Positions 6,248-6,679 of a DNA stretch of 6,679 nucleotides are shown piece by piece; the stretch's first letter is position 1, and each line of letters opens with the position of its first letter. The stretch lies in NCBI GenBank assembly GCA_041601945.1, contig JBFIHG010000068.1, positions 1 to 6,679 on the forward strand. Reading direction: 5' to 3'. The translations under genes were made by a program, and so were the position numbers. The notes under the pieces were generated by a model that was not told the origin of the DNA, made no database searches, and worked only from the letters and a program-made list of their open reading frames with translations. Origin of the DNA: JBFJKD01 sp041601945 (GTDB taxonomy: Bacteria > Pseudomonadota > Gammaproteobacteria > Pseudomonadales > Porticoccaceae).

Positions 6248-6679
6248 ATGACCGACAATAAAACGGATTTTCTCGATGTGGTCGCCTGGAATGCCGACGG
6301 CCTCGCCCCCGCCATCGCTCAGGATGCCGCCAGCAAACGGGTGCTGATGATGGCCTGGATGAACCGCGAGTCGCTGGCTCTCACTGTTGCCGAAGGCCGG
6401 GCCGTTTACTGGTCTCGCTCCCGTCAGAAATTGTGGCGCAAGGGAGAATCCTCCGGACATGTGCAGACCATCCGGGAAATCCGTCTGGACTGCGACAACG
6501 ACGCCATTTTGTTGAGTGTGGAACAGGTAGAGGGCATCGCCTGCCACACCGGGCGCCAGGCATGCTTTTACCAGGTGTTAAAGAGTGGGCAGTGGCAAAC
6601 AGTGGATCCAGTACTGAAAAATCCGCAGCCCGCCGCCATCGAACGTGTAGCCGATGGCGAACCGGGAAATAGCCATGAA
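6248..6679 (+). CDS. hisI: HisI: phosphoribosyl-AMP cyclohydrolase, 3' end cut by window edge
   Basis: I translated the frame from the ATG at 6248 and it stays open for 144 codons to the right edge. It is a monofunctional HisI: KRVLMMAWMNRESL (30-43), the signature YWSRSRQKLWRKGESSGH (54-71), the Mg2+-binding cluster DCDND (Asp81, Asp83, Asp85) and the zinc cysteines in ACHTGRQACFYQ (Cys99, Cys106). The enzyme opens the purine ring of phosphoribosyl-AMP, the third step of histidine synthesis, in the cytoplasm. Most of the protein is present; only the last few residues and the stop are missing, and the tail after about residue 120 is variable in the family. It follows ubiB by 52 nt. In Pseudomonas and relatives the next genes are hisE and tatABC; an ATG at 6675, out of frame with hisI, could be the hisE start but too little is visible to call it. 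The Shine-Dalgarno is weak (GAGA about nine bases upstream). Confidence 0.94.
   Translation, partial: MTDNKTDFLDVVAWNADGLAPAIAQDAASKRVLMMAWMNRESLALTVAEGRAVYWSRSRQKLWRKGESSGHVQTIREIRLDCDNDAILLSVEQVEGIACHTGRQACFYQVLKSGQWQTVDPVLKNPQPAAIERVADGEPGNSHE

Noticed and set aside
6675..6679. Start of hisE overlapping the end of hisI
   Set aside because: Synteny makes it plausible, but only five bases are visible, so it cannot be supported as a feature.

Overview
The window looks like chromosomal DNA of a marine-type gammaproteobacterium in the wider Pseudomonas/Cellvibrio neighbourhood. The main clue is the gene order ubiE-ubiJ-ubiB-hisI on the + strand. Pseudomonas and relatives place hisI-hisE between ubiB and tatABC, whereas E. 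coli goes from ubiB straight to tat. The protein sequences also read as gammaproteobacterial. The genus is not determined. Six complete or nearly complete genes and two edge-truncated genes account for almost all of the sequence.

Left part, all on the - strand: an HpaH/HpcG-type 2-oxo-hepta-4-ene-1,7-dioate hydratase (cut off by the left edge) lies 18 nt downstream of a complete meta-cleavage-product alpha/beta hydrolase. These look like two consecutive late steps of an extradiol (meta-cleavage) aromatic or alicyclic degradation pathway: C-C bond hydrolysis of the ring-fission product, then hydration of the resulting 2-hydroxydienoate. The hydratase belongs to the branch that handles dicarboxylic substrates. 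The upstream region of the hydrolase (1533-1754) holds a strong Shine-Dalgarno, two promoter candidates and a TetR-style palindrome. Next, also on the - strand, is a CaCA-family Na+/Ca2+ exchanger-like membrane protein.

A 361-bp divergent intergenic region (2838-3198) separates this accessory block from the + strand ubiquinone block. ubiE (C-methyltransferase), ubiJ (SCP2-type lipid-binding accessory factor) and ubiB (atypical ADCK/UbiB-family kinase or ATPase) are packed with a 4-nt overlap and a 1-nt gap, so they are almost certainly one transcript. It is probably driven by a promoter at 3133-3160. hisI (phosphoribosyl-AMP cyclohydrolase, histidine biosynthesis) follows after 52 nt, with a possible promoter of its own, and runs off the right edge.

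I see no mobile element, CRISPR array, tRNA, rRNA or clear intrinsic terminator. No new system is evident. The points most worth checking are the hydrolase/HpaH-type hydratase pairing and its putative operator, the Gly-to-Ala change in the UbiB DCG motif, and the inverted repeat in the 3' half of ubiJ, the region that in E. coli also gives the EsrE small RNA.
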